This document shows positions 1-8,026 of a stretch of 64,000 nucleotides of DNA, piece after piece; positions within the stretch are counted from its first letter, which is position 1, and every line of letters begins with the position of its first letter. Under the pieces are notes generated by a model that was not told where the DNA came from, searched no databases, and saw only the letters and a list, made by a program, of their open reading frames with translations. The position numbers and the translations under genes were made by a program. Source of the DNA: JAAFIP01 sp031367325 (lineage in GTDB: Bacteria; Pseudomonadota; Gammaproteobacteria; Burkholderiales; Burkholderiaceae_C); the NCBI GenBank assembly GCA_031367325.1, contig JANLPQ010000034.1, positions 4,618-68,617 of the forward strand, written 5' to 3'.

Positions 1-155
1 ACGGATGATTCGGTACCGCATGCCATAGCTTGGCCAGACACAGGCGACATTGCACAGGTGACATTGCAGCTGTTGATATGCATCAACAGTTCATAGCCGC
101 AATGGCTTGAAAATCGACCCTATGGCCCAAGTTGCCATGCAATCTGGAGATTTTC

Positions 156-2792
156 ATGCGACTGGACAAATTAACTACCAAATTTCAAGAAGCTTTAGCC
201 GACGCGCAAAGCATGGCGCTGGGCAACGACAACGCCTACATTGAGCCCGCCCACGTGCTGGCTGCCATGCTGCGCCAAGACGACGGTCCACGCGCGCTGC
301 TAGAGCGTGCAGGCGTTAACGTAGCCAGCTTGCAACTGGCCGCAGACGCAGCAGTCAAGCGGCTGCCCAGCGTGCAGGGCCAAGAACAAGTGACTGTGGG
401 GCGCGATTTGGCTTCACTTATCCAAGGAGCCGAGAAAGAAAGCATTAAACGTGGTGACCAGTTTATTGCTGGCGAATTGTTCTTCTTGGCACTGGCTGAC
501 AGCAAGCAAGATATTGCCAAAACTGCTAAAGACCAAGGGCTAACTCGCAAAAGCCTAGAAGCGGCCATCACGGCAGTGCGCGGCGGCCAAGCGGTAGACA
601 GCGCCGACGCCGAAGACCAGCGCGAGTCGCTTAAAAAATACTGCATGGATTTGACCGAGCGCGCCCGCCAAGGCAAGCTAGACCCCGTGATTGGCCGCGA
701 CGACGAGATTCGCCGTGCTATCCAAGTACTGCAGCGCCGCACCAAAAACAACCCCGTGCTGATAGGTGAGCCCGGCGTAGGCAAAACCGCGATTGTCGAA
801 GGCTTAGCGCAACGTATTGTGGCAGGCGAAGTGCCTGAATCGCTGAAAGGCAAACGTGTGCTGTCACTCGACATGGCCGCACTTTTAGCCGGTGCAAAAT
901 TTAGAGGTGAATTCGAAGAACGGCTAAAAAATGTGCTGAAAGACTTGGCCAAAGACGAAGGCCAAACCATCGTGTTTATTGACGAACTGCACACCATGGT
1001 GGGCGCAGGCAAGGCCGAGGGCGCGATGGATGCGGGCAACATGCTAAAGCCCGCGCTGGCCCGTGGTGAACTGCACTGCGTGGGTGCCACCACGCTGGAT
1101 GAATACCGAAAATACATCGAGAAAGATGCTGCGCTAGAGCGACGTTTTCAAAAAATCTTGGTCGGCGAACCCACGGTCGAGGCCACCATTGCCATATTGC
1201 GCGGACTGCAAGAAAAATACGAAGTGCACCATGGTGTGGAAATTACTGACCCCGCTATTGTGGCGGCTGCAGAACTGAGCCACCGTTACATCACCGACCG
1301 CTTTCTGCCCGACAAAGCGATTGACTTGATCGATGAGGCGGCGGCTAAAGTCAAAATAGAAATCGACTCCAAACCCGAGGTGATGGACAAGCTAGACCGC
1401 CGCATTATTCAGCTAAAAATTGAGCGCGAAGCCGTGAAACGCGAGAAGGATGAATCGTCCAAAAAACGCTTCGGTCTGATCGAGCTAGAAATCGTCAAAC
1501 TGCAAAAAGAGGCGGCAGATTTGGATGAGATTTGGAAGTCTGAAAAAGCCCAAGCCCAAGGCAGCGCCCACATCAAAGAAGCCATGGACAAGCTGCGCTT
1601 TCAGATCGAAGAACTCACCCGCAAAGGCGACTTTAACGCCGTGGCCGAGCTGCAATACGGCAAGCTGCCCGAGCTAGAAAAGCAATACAAAGACGCGCAG
1701 GCCAAAGAAGATACGAAGAACAAAACCGCCAAAGCCGAAGGCCGCCCCACGCTGCTGCGCACGCAGGTGGGCGCAGAAGAAATTGCCGAGGTAGTGGCCC
1801 GCGCCACAGGCATACCCGTAGCCAAGCTAATGCAAGGCGAGCGCGACAAACTGCTGGTGATGGAGGACAAACTGCGCGAACGCGTGGTGGGCCAGGCCGA
1901 GGCCATGACGGCCATAGCTAACGCCATTCGCCGCTCACGCGCAGGATTGAGCGACCCGAACCGCCCTACAGGCAGCTTCCTTTTCCTGGGTCCCACGGGC
2001 GTAGGCAAGACCGAGCTGTGCAAGGCGCTGGCGGGCTTTCTGTTTGACTCTGAGGACCATTTGATTCGTATCGACATGAGCGAGTTTATGGAAAAGCATA
2101 GCGTGGCACGCATGATTGGCGCGCCTCCTGGCTATGTAGGCTATGAAGAAGGCGGCTACTTGACAGAGGCCGTGCGCCGCAAACCCTACAGCGTGGTGCT
2201 GTTAGACGAGATAGAAAAAGCCCACCCCGATGTGTTTAACATACTGCTGCAGGTGCTAGACGATGGCCGCTTAACCGACGGACAAGGCCGCACGGTAGAT
2301 TTTAAAAATACCGTCATCGTGATGACCAGCAATATCGGCTCGCCGATCATCCAGTCGATGGTGGGCAAGCCGTATGAAGAGATGAAAGAAGCGGTGTGGG
2401 ACGAGCTGAAAAATCACTTTAGACCAGAGTTTTTAAACCGTATTGATGAGACGGTGGTGTTCCATGCGCTAGATGCAAAGAACATTGAGCAGATTGCCAA
2501 AATTCAGCTGAAAACACTGACCCAACGCTTAGAAAAAATGGATCTAGGTCTAAACGTATCGCCACAAGCACTGGCTGAGCTGGCTAAGGTGGGTTTTGAC
2601 CCCGTGTTTGGTGCGCGGCCATTGAAGCGGGCTATTCAACAGCGCATTGAAAACCCACTGTCAACGCTGATTTTGCAGGGTAAATTTTTACCTAAAAGCA
2701 CTATCTCGGTGGGCGTAGACCCTATTCACGCGCCGGGTGTGTTTAAGTTTACCGGGCAGTCAGAGGGCAGCGCTGCCCCGGTAGCGGCGTAA
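156..2792 (+). CDS. clpB: ATP-dependent chaperone ClpB
   Basis: Hsp100 disaggregase of the cytoplasm, which threads aggregated proteins through a hexameric ring and works with DnaK/DnaJ/GrpE. The product is 878 residues, a usual ClpB length. In order it shows the N-terminal Clp repeat domain (about 1-145), AAA-1 with Walker A GEPGVGKT at 204-211 and Walker B FIDELHT, the long charged coiled-coil middle domain (about 395-525), and AAA-2 with Walker A GPTGVGKT at 612-619 and VLLDEIEKAH. An upstream TTG at 132 would also be in frame, but the ATG at 156 is preferred because it follows a GGAG site and begins with the family-typical MRLDKLT. A CTTGAAAA box at 105-112 recalls a heat-shock sigma -35, but I cannot place a matching -10. 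Confidence 0.98.
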   Translation: MRLDKLTTKFQEALADAQSMALGNDNAYIEPAHVLAAMLRQDDGPRALLERAGVNVASLQLAADAAVKRLPSVQGQEQVTVGRDLASLIQGAEKESIKRGDQFIAGELFFLALADSKQDIAKTAKDQGLTRKSLEAAITAVRGGQAVDSADAEDQRESLKKYCMDLTERARQGKLDPVIGRDDEIRRAIQVLQRRTKNNPVLIGEPGVGKTAIVEGLAQRIVAGEVPESLKGKRVLSLDMAALLAGAKFRGEFEERLKNVLKDLAKDEGQTIVFIDELHTMVGAGKAEGAMDAGNMLKPALARGELHCVGATTLDEYRKYIEKDAALERRFQKILVGEPTVEATIAILRGLQEKYEVHHGVEITDPAIVAAAELSHRYITDRFLPDKAIDLIDEAAAKVKIEIDSKPEVMDKLDRRIIQLKIEREAVKREKDESSKKRFGLIELEIVKLQKEAADLDEIWKSEKAQAQGSAHIKEAMDKLRFQIEELTRKGDFNAVAELQYGKLPELEKQYKDAQAKEDTKNKTAKAEGRPTLLRTQVGAEEIAEVVARATGIPVAKLMQGERDKLLVMEDKLRERVVGQAEAMTAIANAIRRSRAGLSDPNRPTGSFLFLGPTGVGKTELCKALAGFLFDSEDHLIRIDMSEFMEKHSVARMIGAPPGYVGYEEGGYLTEAVRRKPYSVVLLDEIEKAHPDVFNILLQVLDDGRLTDGQGRTVDFKNTVIVMTSNIGSPIIQSMVGKPYEEMKEAVWDELKNHFRPEFLNRIDETVVFHALDAKNIEQIAKIQLKTLTQRLEKMDLGLNVSPQALAELAKVGFDPVFGARPLKRAIQQRIENPLSTLILQGKFLPKSTISVGVDPIHAPGVFKFTGQSEGSAAPVAA

Positions 2793-2858
2793 CTCGTAAC
2801 CAAGCGCACAAGATCAACTTGCACTGCATGGGCGATAAAAACGCGTTAGCATTCATTT

Positions 2859-3158
2859 ATGGATATTATTTTTAAGTTTTTGGTGCGCGCGCTGCTGCTG
2901 GTAGTAGGCCTAGTGTTTGCCGCCAGCCTCATCATCGTCATGTTGGTGCTGCTAGTGCTGTGGAGCCTGCGCGCTGTGTGGTGCAAGCTGACAGGGCAAC
3001 CGATAAACCCATTTGTCATGCGCATGAACCCACGCGCAGGGTTTGAAAGTGTGCTGCGTCCAAGGGCTGATCCCAGTGAGAGTTCTAGCGATGCGCCAGC
3101 GTCTAAACCGCAGCGCAGTGGGATGGACGATGTGACGGATGTGCAGATTAAGCGTTAG
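2859..3158 (+). CDS. small inner-membrane protein of unknown function
   Basis: A 99-residue protein that I do not assign to a named family. Residues about 4-36 form one long or two short hydrophobic segments rich in Leu and Val. They are followed by a basic stretch (RAVWCKLTGQP, then VMRMNPRAGF) and a hydrophilic Ser/Asp-rich tail, so a membrane anchor with a cytoplasmic tail is likely. It lies 66 bases downstream of clpB on the same strand and could be cotranscribed with it. No catalytic motif is visible. Codon use resembles its neighbours. That it is a gene is likely from its composition and position; its function is unknown. Confidence 0.7.
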   Translation: MDIIFKFLVRALLLVVGLVFAASLIIVMLVLLVLWSLRAVWCKLTGQPINPFVMRMNPRAGFESVLRPRADPSESSSDAPASKPQRSGMDDVTDVQIKR

Positions 3159-3165
3159 ATCATTG

Positions 3166-3203
3166 CTATTTATTACGTAGCTGGTTGAGCAGGATTTACT
3201 GGG
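3166..3203 (+). repeat. CTAT/AGCAG REP-like element, copy 1
   Basis: CTAT-N7-GTAG followed by CTGGTTGAGCAGG and ATTTACTGGG, eight bases after the stop of the small membrane gene. The first stem pairs with one G-T wobble; the second hairpin has one arm mismatch. It lies in a 313-base gene-free stretch (3159-3471) in which I see nothing else convincing. Confidence 0.75.
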
Positions 3204-3471
3204 TTACTGGCCTATTTCGTTGTTAAAAAGACCGTTTGAAGTGCTTTGGGCAGTGTTTTAGATGCTCCTGCTGACCTCATACCGAGTTCACTGTTCTAGC
3301 ACGCGCACTGCTGCGGTCAGTCCCATGACAAACAATAAAGGGCCGCAGGTCCGTTTGGCATGGGCATACCGTGCGGTGCTGCGTGACCGCGAGGTAATAG
3401 GACAGCAAAAGGTCCAAAGAACCGTACCATACAGTGCAGTGCAACCCATTCGTCTACGATAAGATTGCACC

Positions 3472-4698
3472 ATGAACACCGCTACGCTAAACGCACCATC
3501 TCCCGCCACCACCCCCTTGCGCAAAGACGCCCACGTCATGGGCTTGGTGGGCCTAGCGCATGCCAGTTCGCACTTTGGCCACATGCTGCTGCCGCCGATG
3601 TTCCCGATTTTTATGCGTGATTTCGGATTGACGTTTTCGCAGGTTGGGCTGTTGATGACCGTGTTCTTTGTAGTATCAGGCATGGGCCAAGCGCTGGCAG
3701 GGTTTTTGGTGGACAAAGTAGGCGCGCGGCCTGTGTTGTTTGCAGCGCTGGGCATATTTGCGGTGGCCAGCGGGGCAGCGTCCATGGCCACTGGTTATGC
3801 GGGGCTGGTAGCGGCTGCAGCGTTGGCAGGGCTGGGCAACGCGTCTTTTCATCCGGTGGACTTTACGATTTTGAACCAGCGCGTATCAGGCCCACGCATA
3901 GGCCACGCGTTTAGCGTGCATGGGTTAACGGGCAGCTTAGGTTGGGCGCTGGCGCCGCCGTTTTTTGTGTTGATGCTGTGGCTGGCAGACTGGCGTACGG
4001 CCTATGCGGTGGCAGCAGGCTTGTACGTGCTGGTGCTGCTAGTCATGGTGCTGGGCCGCTCGCAGCTGGCCACGGAGGTAGTGGTGCGGCATGCTGATCC
4101 ATCTGCGCCACAGGCCAATACACTGGCGTTTTTAAAGCTGCCTGTAGTGTGGTGGTGCTTTGGGTTCTTTTTGCTCAGCACCATGACATTGGCCATGGTG
4201 CAAAGCTACTCGGTGTCGCTTCTGCAAATAGTGCACAAGGTAAGTTTTAGCGCTGCTACGACAACGCTTACGGCGTACATGTTGTGCAGTGCATTGGGCA
4301 TGCTGGTGGGTGGCTTTGTGGCAGCGCGCAGGGCGCAGCACAGCGACCGTATTGTGGCGTTGTGCATGGCGGCTGGTGCAGGGTGCATGGCGCTTGCTGC
4401 GACAGGTTGGCTGGGGGCGGTGGGCACTATGGTGCTGTTGGCCGCTACAGGTTTTGCCGTGGGCATTGGTGGCCCCAGCCGCGACATGATGATTAAAAAA
4501 GCCACGCCCAAGGGAGCCACTGGCCGGGTGTACGGCACGGTGTATTCTGGGCTGGACGTAGGCTTTGCCATATCGCCGCTGGTGTTTGGCACGCTGATGG
4601 ACCGCGGTATGACCACAGCCGCGCTGATGGGTGGTGCGCTGGTGTTGTTACTGTCAGTGGGCGCAGCGTTGGCGGTGGGGCGGCGTACGGCGCGCTAG
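3472..4698 (+). CDS. MFS transporter, fosmidomycin-resistance (Fsr) type
   Basis: A 408-residue major facilitator protein of the inner membrane with about 12 hydrophobic helices and the usual central cytoplasmic break near residue 205. The start of the membrane domain (GLAHASSHFGHMLLPP) and FHPVDFTILNQR are typical of the Fsr/Fosmidomycin-resistance branch, whose members are proton-driven drug exporters. The motif GFLVDKVGARPVL in the loop between helices 2 and 3 is the MFS signature. The ATG at 3472 has only a poor ribosome site. The gene stands alone between two repeat-bearing gaps, so context does not indicate a substrate; the export role is inferred from the family. Confidence 0.85.
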   Translation: MNTATLNAPSPATTPLRKDAHVMGLVGLAHASSHFGHMLLPPMFPIFMRDFGLTFSQVGLLMTVFFVVSGMGQALAGFLVDKVGARPVLFAALGIFAVASGAASMATGYAGLVAAAALAGLGNASFHPVDFTILNQRVSGPRIGHAFSVHGLTGSLGWALAPPFFVLMLWLADWRTAYAVAAGLYVLVLLVMVLGRSQLATEVVVRHADPSAPQANTLAFLKLPVVWWCFGFFLLSTMTLAMVQSYSVSLLQIVHKVSFSAATTTLTAYMLCSALGMLVGGFVAARRAQHSDRIVALCMAAGAGCMALAATGWLGAVGTMVLLAATGFAVGIGGPSRDMMIKKATPKGATGRVYGTVYSGLDVGFAISPLVFGTLMDRGMTTAALMGGALVLLLSVGAALAVGRRTAR

Positions 4699-4750
4699 CA
4701 ACTATGTGTTGCATACGCGATTCTTATTACGTAATTAGTTGTATTAGATG

Positions 4751-4791
4751 CTACTAATTCAGTAGCTGCTTGAGCAGTATTTTCGCGGGTT
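4751..4791 (+). repeat. CTAT/AGCAG REP-like element, copy 2
   Basis: CTAC-TAATTCA-GTAG followed by a perfect CTGCT-TG-AGCAG hairpin and TATTTTCGCGGGTT. The first stem is CTAC/GTAG instead of CTAT/ATAG, so both sides have changed together and pairing is kept. It starts 52 bases after the stop of the MFS gene. Confidence 0.85.
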
Positions 4792-4906
4792 ATCACTAGC
4801 ATAACGCCGCATTTGCTTACGACTTTTGCGTAACAAACAGGCTTTGTAAGCGGGTTGCGACGTAGTATCAATATTATCTTTCACCACACTACGGAGTATC
4901 TTCAAA

Positions 4907-5482
4907 ATGGCACTGCAATCCCCCTTTTTCAGCAATTCAAAGCGCGACTTAGACCAAGCTTTATCTACCACCACCAACAGTGCATCGGCCCGCCACACCA
5001 GCACAGCACCCATTACGCCAGCCCAGTCAGCCACACCGGCGGCTACGACGATGCCAGAAGCTGCCTCCAAGCCTGGTGAAAGCAAGCTGACCGTTGGTCC
5101 AAATATTAAATTAAAGGGTGTAGAAATCACCGATTGTGACACCTTGGTAGTGGAAGGCGCAGTAGAAGCCACTATGGATTCGCGCGTGATTCAGATCGCC
5201 GAATCAGGTTCTTTCACCGGCTCAGCAGAGATTGACATTGCTGAAATTCGCGGTACCTTCAGCGGCACTTTAACCGTGCGCCAAAAGCTGATGATTTACT
5301 CTACAGGCAAGGTTAAAGGAAAAATTCGTTACGGCAAAGTGGTGATTGAAGAGGGTGGCCAGCTATCGGGCGAGATTGAGTTTGGTGCAGCGTCTAACCA
5401 AACGTCAAACCAAAGCAAAGCGCCTATGACATCACAGCCATCATCACAATCTAACGTGATGGGCCTGAAAGCTGCAGCTTAA
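4907..5482 (+). CDS. bactofilin (polymer-forming cytoskeletal protein)
   Basis: A 191-residue bactofilin. The central part (about residues 60-165) is the right-handed beta-helix core, visible as regularly spaced short strands with small residues (VGPNIKLKGVEI, VVEGAVEA, GSFTGSAEIDIAEIRGTFSG, GKVKGKIRYGKVVIEEGGQLSGEIEF). It is flanked by a long disordered Ser/Thr/Ala-rich N-terminal tail and a Gln/Ser-rich C-terminal tail. Bactofilins self-assemble without nucleotide into filaments that scaffold cell-wall enzymes, stalks or polar proteins. An ACGGAG site precedes the ATG. It is not next to a LytM/M23 peptidase gene, a partner often found beside bactofilins, so its local role is open. Confidence 0.92.
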   Translation: MALQSPFFSNSKRDLDQALSTTTNSASARHTSTAPITPAQSATPAATTMPEAASKPGESKLTVGPNIKLKGVEITDCDTLVVEGAVEATMDSRVIQIAESGSFTGSAEIDIAEIRGTFSGTLTVRQKLMIYSTGKVKGKIRYGKVVIEEGGQLSGEIEFGAASNQTSNQSKAPMTSQPSSQSNVMGLKAAA

Positions 5483-5605
5483 AGCCGCCGTTTCGCTAGG
5501 CGTCAACCTACTGTAGCCGCGTACTCAGCGTAGGCGAGGTGGGCCATACCCCAAGCATGTTGTGCAGTGCCGCCCACTTAGCCAGATTGGCGGCACAATC
5601 TGTGT

Positions 5606-7366
5606 ATGACACCACAGACCTCTGTACTTTTTAGCTCACTGCCTTCAACCCCCCGACTTGCAGGCCATTTATTGGTGGAATGCCTCATAGCGCAGGGCGT
5701 AACGCACGCTTTTGGCGTACCCGGCGAGAGCTATCTAGCTGTGTTAGACGGCTTGCATGCGCACCGTGACCACATTCAATTTATCACCTGCCGCCAAGAG
5801 GGCGGTGCAGCCTTTATGGCCGAGGCTGCAGGCAAGCTGACGGGTCGCCCAGGCGTGTGCATGGTCACGCGCGGGCCGGGTGCCACCAACGCGTCGATTG
5901 GCGTACACACTGCTTTTCAAGACAGCACGCCTATGGTGCTGCTGGTGGGCGACGTAGGCAGCGACATGCGCGACCGCGAGGCTTTTCAAGAAGTAGAGTA
6001 CCTGAGTTTTTTTAAGTCGATGACCAAGCGGGTAGAGCGTATTGACGACGCACGCCGCATTCCAGAATACATAGCCCGCGCTTTTGCTACTGCCATGAAC
6101 GGCCGCCCAGGCCCCGCAGTGCTAGTGCTACCCGAAGACATGCTGGCGCAGATGGTGACTGCCACACCGCTGCTACGCGTAGAACCCGTACAAGCCTGGA
6201 GCGACCCGGGCGCACTGCGTACCCTGCGCGAGATGCTACTAAAAGCGCAGCGCCCCATCGTGATAGCTGGTGGCGGCGGCTGGACAGTGCAGGCGGCCCA
6301 AGCGCTGCAGCGCTTTGCTGAGAACTGGCAACTGCCGGTGACCAATGCATTTAGATTTCAAGACACGTTTGATAATTTTCACCCGCTGTACGCTGGCGAT
6401 GTAGGCATTGGCATTAACCCCGCTCTGGCACAACGCGTGCGAGATAGCGACTTGGTCATTGCCATCGGCCCGCGCCTAGGGGAGATGACCACGGGTGGCT
6501 ACTCTTTGCTAGAGGCTCCGCGCCCCAAGCAAAAGTTAGTGCATATCCACGCCAGCGCCGAAGAGCTAGGCCGCGTATACCAAGCCGACTTGGCTATTTG
6601 CGCCACCATGAATGCCGCCGCTCGCAGCCTAGAAGTGCTAACCGCACCCGTGACGCTGGCCTGGAGCCAGTACGCCGCTGCTGCCAACGCAGACTATCTG
6701 GCCAACACCACACCGCAAGCCTTGCCCGGCTTGCCGTGGGATACCGACGGTGGTGCAGCAGGCAGCATCAACATGCCGCACATTGTGCAAACTTTGCAAA
6801 AGTATTTGCCGCCTGACGCTGTCATTACCAACGGCGCAGGCAACTTTGCCAGCTGGGTGCACCGCTACTTTAAATTTCACGGCTTAGCCAAAGGCTTTAA
6901 AACGCAAGTGGCCCCTACCAGCGGCAGCATGGGCGCAGGCGTGCCCGCAGGCATAGCGGCGCACATCATCACCGGGCGCGTAGCATTTACCATTGCTGGC
7001 GATGGCGATTTTTTAATGACCGGGCAAGAGCTGGCCACCGCTGTCCAGCATGGCGCTAAAAGCATAGTGCTGCTGCTAAACAACGGCACGTACGGCACGA
7101 TCCGCATGCACCAAGAGCGCGAATATCCGCACAACATCAGCGGCTCAAATTTACGCAACCCCGACTTTGCTGCACTGGCGCGTGCGTATGGGTACGTGGG
7201 CGTGCGCATTACACACACGTATGAATTTGAAGCGCAATTGACGGCTGCTTTGGCTAGGGCAGAGGGGACGTTGATCGAGTTGATGATCAGTCCGGAGGTG
7301 ATTAGCACGCGAGGTACTTTGTCGACTATTACTTTGAAGGCTTTGGAGGGTGGGGTTGAAGATTAA
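5606..7366 (+). CDS. thiamine diphosphate-dependent enzyme, acetolactate synthase-like
   Basis: A 586-residue ThDP enzyme of the acetolactate synthase/benzoylformate decarboxylase superfamily, with the usual three domains. The PYR domain is at about 18-190, with the catalytic Glu65 in CRQEGGAAF. The central domain is at about 205-340. The PP domain is at about 390-575 and carries the ThDP-magnesium motif GDGDFLMTGQE, ending in NNGTYGTI. No small regulatory subunit gene is adjacent, and it is not beside ilvC, so a biosynthetic acetolactate synthase role is unlikely. The substrate, probably a 2-oxo acid, cannot be read from sequence. The last codons are part of a 38-base imperfect duplication that continues downstream. 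Confidence 0.85.
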   Translation: MTPQTSVLFSSLPSTPRLAGHLLVECLIAQGVTHAFGVPGESYLAVLDGLHAHRDHIQFITCRQEGGAAFMAEAAGKLTGRPGVCMVTRGPGATNASIGVHTAFQDSTPMVLLVGDVGSDMRDREAFQEVEYLSFFKSMTKRVERIDDARRIPEYIARAFATAMNGRPGPAVLVLPEDMLAQMVTATPLLRVEPVQAWSDPGALRTLREMLLKAQRPIVIAGGGGWTVQAAQALQRFAENWQLPVTNAFRFQDTFDNFHPLYAGDVGIGINPALAQRVRDSDLVIAIGPRLGEMTTGGYSLLEAPRPKQKLVHIHASAEELGRVYQADLAICATMNAAARSLEVLTAPVTLAWSQYAAAANADYLANTTPQALPGLPWDTDGGAAGSINMPHIVQTLQKYLPPDAVITNGAGNFASWVHRYFKFHGLAKGFKTQVAPTSGSMGAGVPAGIAAHIITGRVAFTIAGDGDFLMTGQELATAVQHGAKSIVLLLNNGTYGTIRMHQEREYPHNISGSNLRNPDFAALARAYGYVGVRITHTYEFEAQLTAALARAEGTLIELMISPEVISTRGTLSTITLKALEGGVED

Positions 7367-7445
7367 TGGTCTTAGATAGCAAGCTGCGGCTATTGGGTAG
7401 TTTGCTTGGATTGAAGATTGGTATTCTTAGATCGTGAGCTGCGGC
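7353..7445. repeat. imperfect 38-bp direct repeat at the end of the ThDP gene
   Basis: Units 7353-7390 and 7408-7445 match at 30 of 38 ungapped positions. Both contain TTGAAGATT, CTTAGAT and GCTGCGGC. The first unit includes the stop codon of the ThDP enzyme gene, so the gene tail has been partly copied just downstream. This begins a 660-base gene-free stretch (7367-8026) made almost entirely of repeats. Confidence 0.7.
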
Positions 7446-7522
7446 GACAAGGCAATTCGCGTTGCATCACCGCTGGGCGTGTATTGTTGGTCATCATGTC
7501 GCATCAGGTTAGTCTCTTGGTG

Positions 7523-7595
7523 GTGAGATAGCGTATGCCAACCGCCTTCATACTGGGCATACCAGAAATCAGGCGGTCGGCATACGCTATCTCAC
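7523..7595. repeat. 25-bp near-perfect inverted repeat (strong hairpin)
   Basis: Arms 7523-7547 and 7571-7595 are complementary with one mismatch in 25 (GTGAGATAGCGTATGCC and its complement form the outer part). The 23-base loop can itself pair as CTGG/CCAG. No T-tract follows, so a simple terminator is unlikely. Possible identities are a terminal structure of a lost mobile element, a MITE or a protein-binding palindrome. Confidence 0.8.
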
Positions 7596-7640
7596 TTGCG
7601 ACCACGGTAGCGCACTACCGGTAGTCGCCGACGAGAGCAT

Positions 7641-7719
7641 TTGGGGTCAGATCAAAATTCAGGAAGCTTCTTCACCCGGCGCGACACTAATCACAAACGA
7701 AATTTTGCTCTGACCCCAA
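7641..7719. repeat. 19-bp inverted repeat of the GGGGTCAGA type
   Basis: Arms 7641-7659 and 7701-7719 (TTGGGGTCAGATCAAAATT and AATTTTGCTCTGACCCCAA) pair with one mismatch around a 41-base loop. Inverted GGGGTCAGA repeats are familiar from many bacterial genomes near REP-type or transposase genes; that link is from memory. No transposase gene is present here, so this is read as a remnant. Confidence 0.75.
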
Positions 7720-7730
7720 TTGCGCTTTAC

Positions 7731-7898
7731 CGAAGCGTGGGCTGTTCAAACCAAGCAAAGAACAATGTGACGAGTCGGGTCCGTCTCGATGAAAAATACT
7801 ACGACAGGCGCGCGGTACAAGAGTCAGCCTAGCAACCATCAGCGTTCGCGCGTGTTTTCGGAGTATTTTTCGCGAAAGAGATGCCCGGCTTGAGTCCA
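7731..7898 (+). repeat. 168-bp interspersed element, copy 1
   Basis: The direct counterpart of 9648-9815, with the same length of 168 bases. Both begin CGAAGCG and share CGAGTCGGGTCCGTCTCGAT, CGCGCGTGTTT, CGGAGTATTTTTCGCGAAAG and a final GAGTCCA. The element is internally self-complementary: GAAAAATACT at 7791-7800 pairs with AGTATTTTTC at 7862-7871. The two copies bracket the aldehyde dehydrogenase gene in the same orientation. Short reading frames across it look spurious. Confidence 0.85.
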
Positions 7899-7922
7899 AC
7901 TCCCCGACGCGCACGCCAACCG

Positions 7923-8000
7923 AGCAACCAACTTAACGATGGGAACTCTAGCCAAGCAACTAACTTAACGATGGGAACTCTAGCCAAGCAACCAACTTAG
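7923..8000. repeat. 32-bp tandem repeat, about 2.4 units
   Basis: Units 7923-7954 and 7955-7986 begin AGCAAC(C/T)AACTTAACG and end CTCTAGCCA, and differ at one base. A third, partial unit starts at 7987 and decays within about 14 bases. The array ends 27 bases before the end of the leftward aldehyde dehydrogenase gene. There are no spacers, so it is not a CRISPR array. Confidence 0.85.
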
Positions 8001-8026
8001 CAACGCGCATGCTAGCGATTCAACCA

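Noticed and set aside
71..88. Palindrome TGTTGAT-ATGC-ATCAACA upstream of clpB, with a GACATTGCA direct repeat before it
   Set aside because: Seven-base arms without a T-tract or known operator match; the upstream gene is outside the window, so neither a terminator nor a regulator site can be supported.
236..1117. Long open frame on the minus strand inside clpB
   Set aside because: It is antisense to well-conserved ClpB codons, has no family pattern, and arises from the GC-skewed third codon positions of clpB.
3262..3462. 66-codon open frame before the MFS gene
   Set aside because: No ribosome site, no recognisable motif, and composition like the surrounding non-coding DNA.
7641..7832. Short open frames across the repeat patch at 7.6-7.9 kb and 9.57-9.97 kb
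   Set aside because: They run through repeat elements in several frames and yield repeat-type peptides; there is no consistent protein between the two 168-bp copies.
7923..8000. Tandem units considered as a CRISPR array
   Set aside because: Units are back to back with no spacers, and there are no cas genes in the window.
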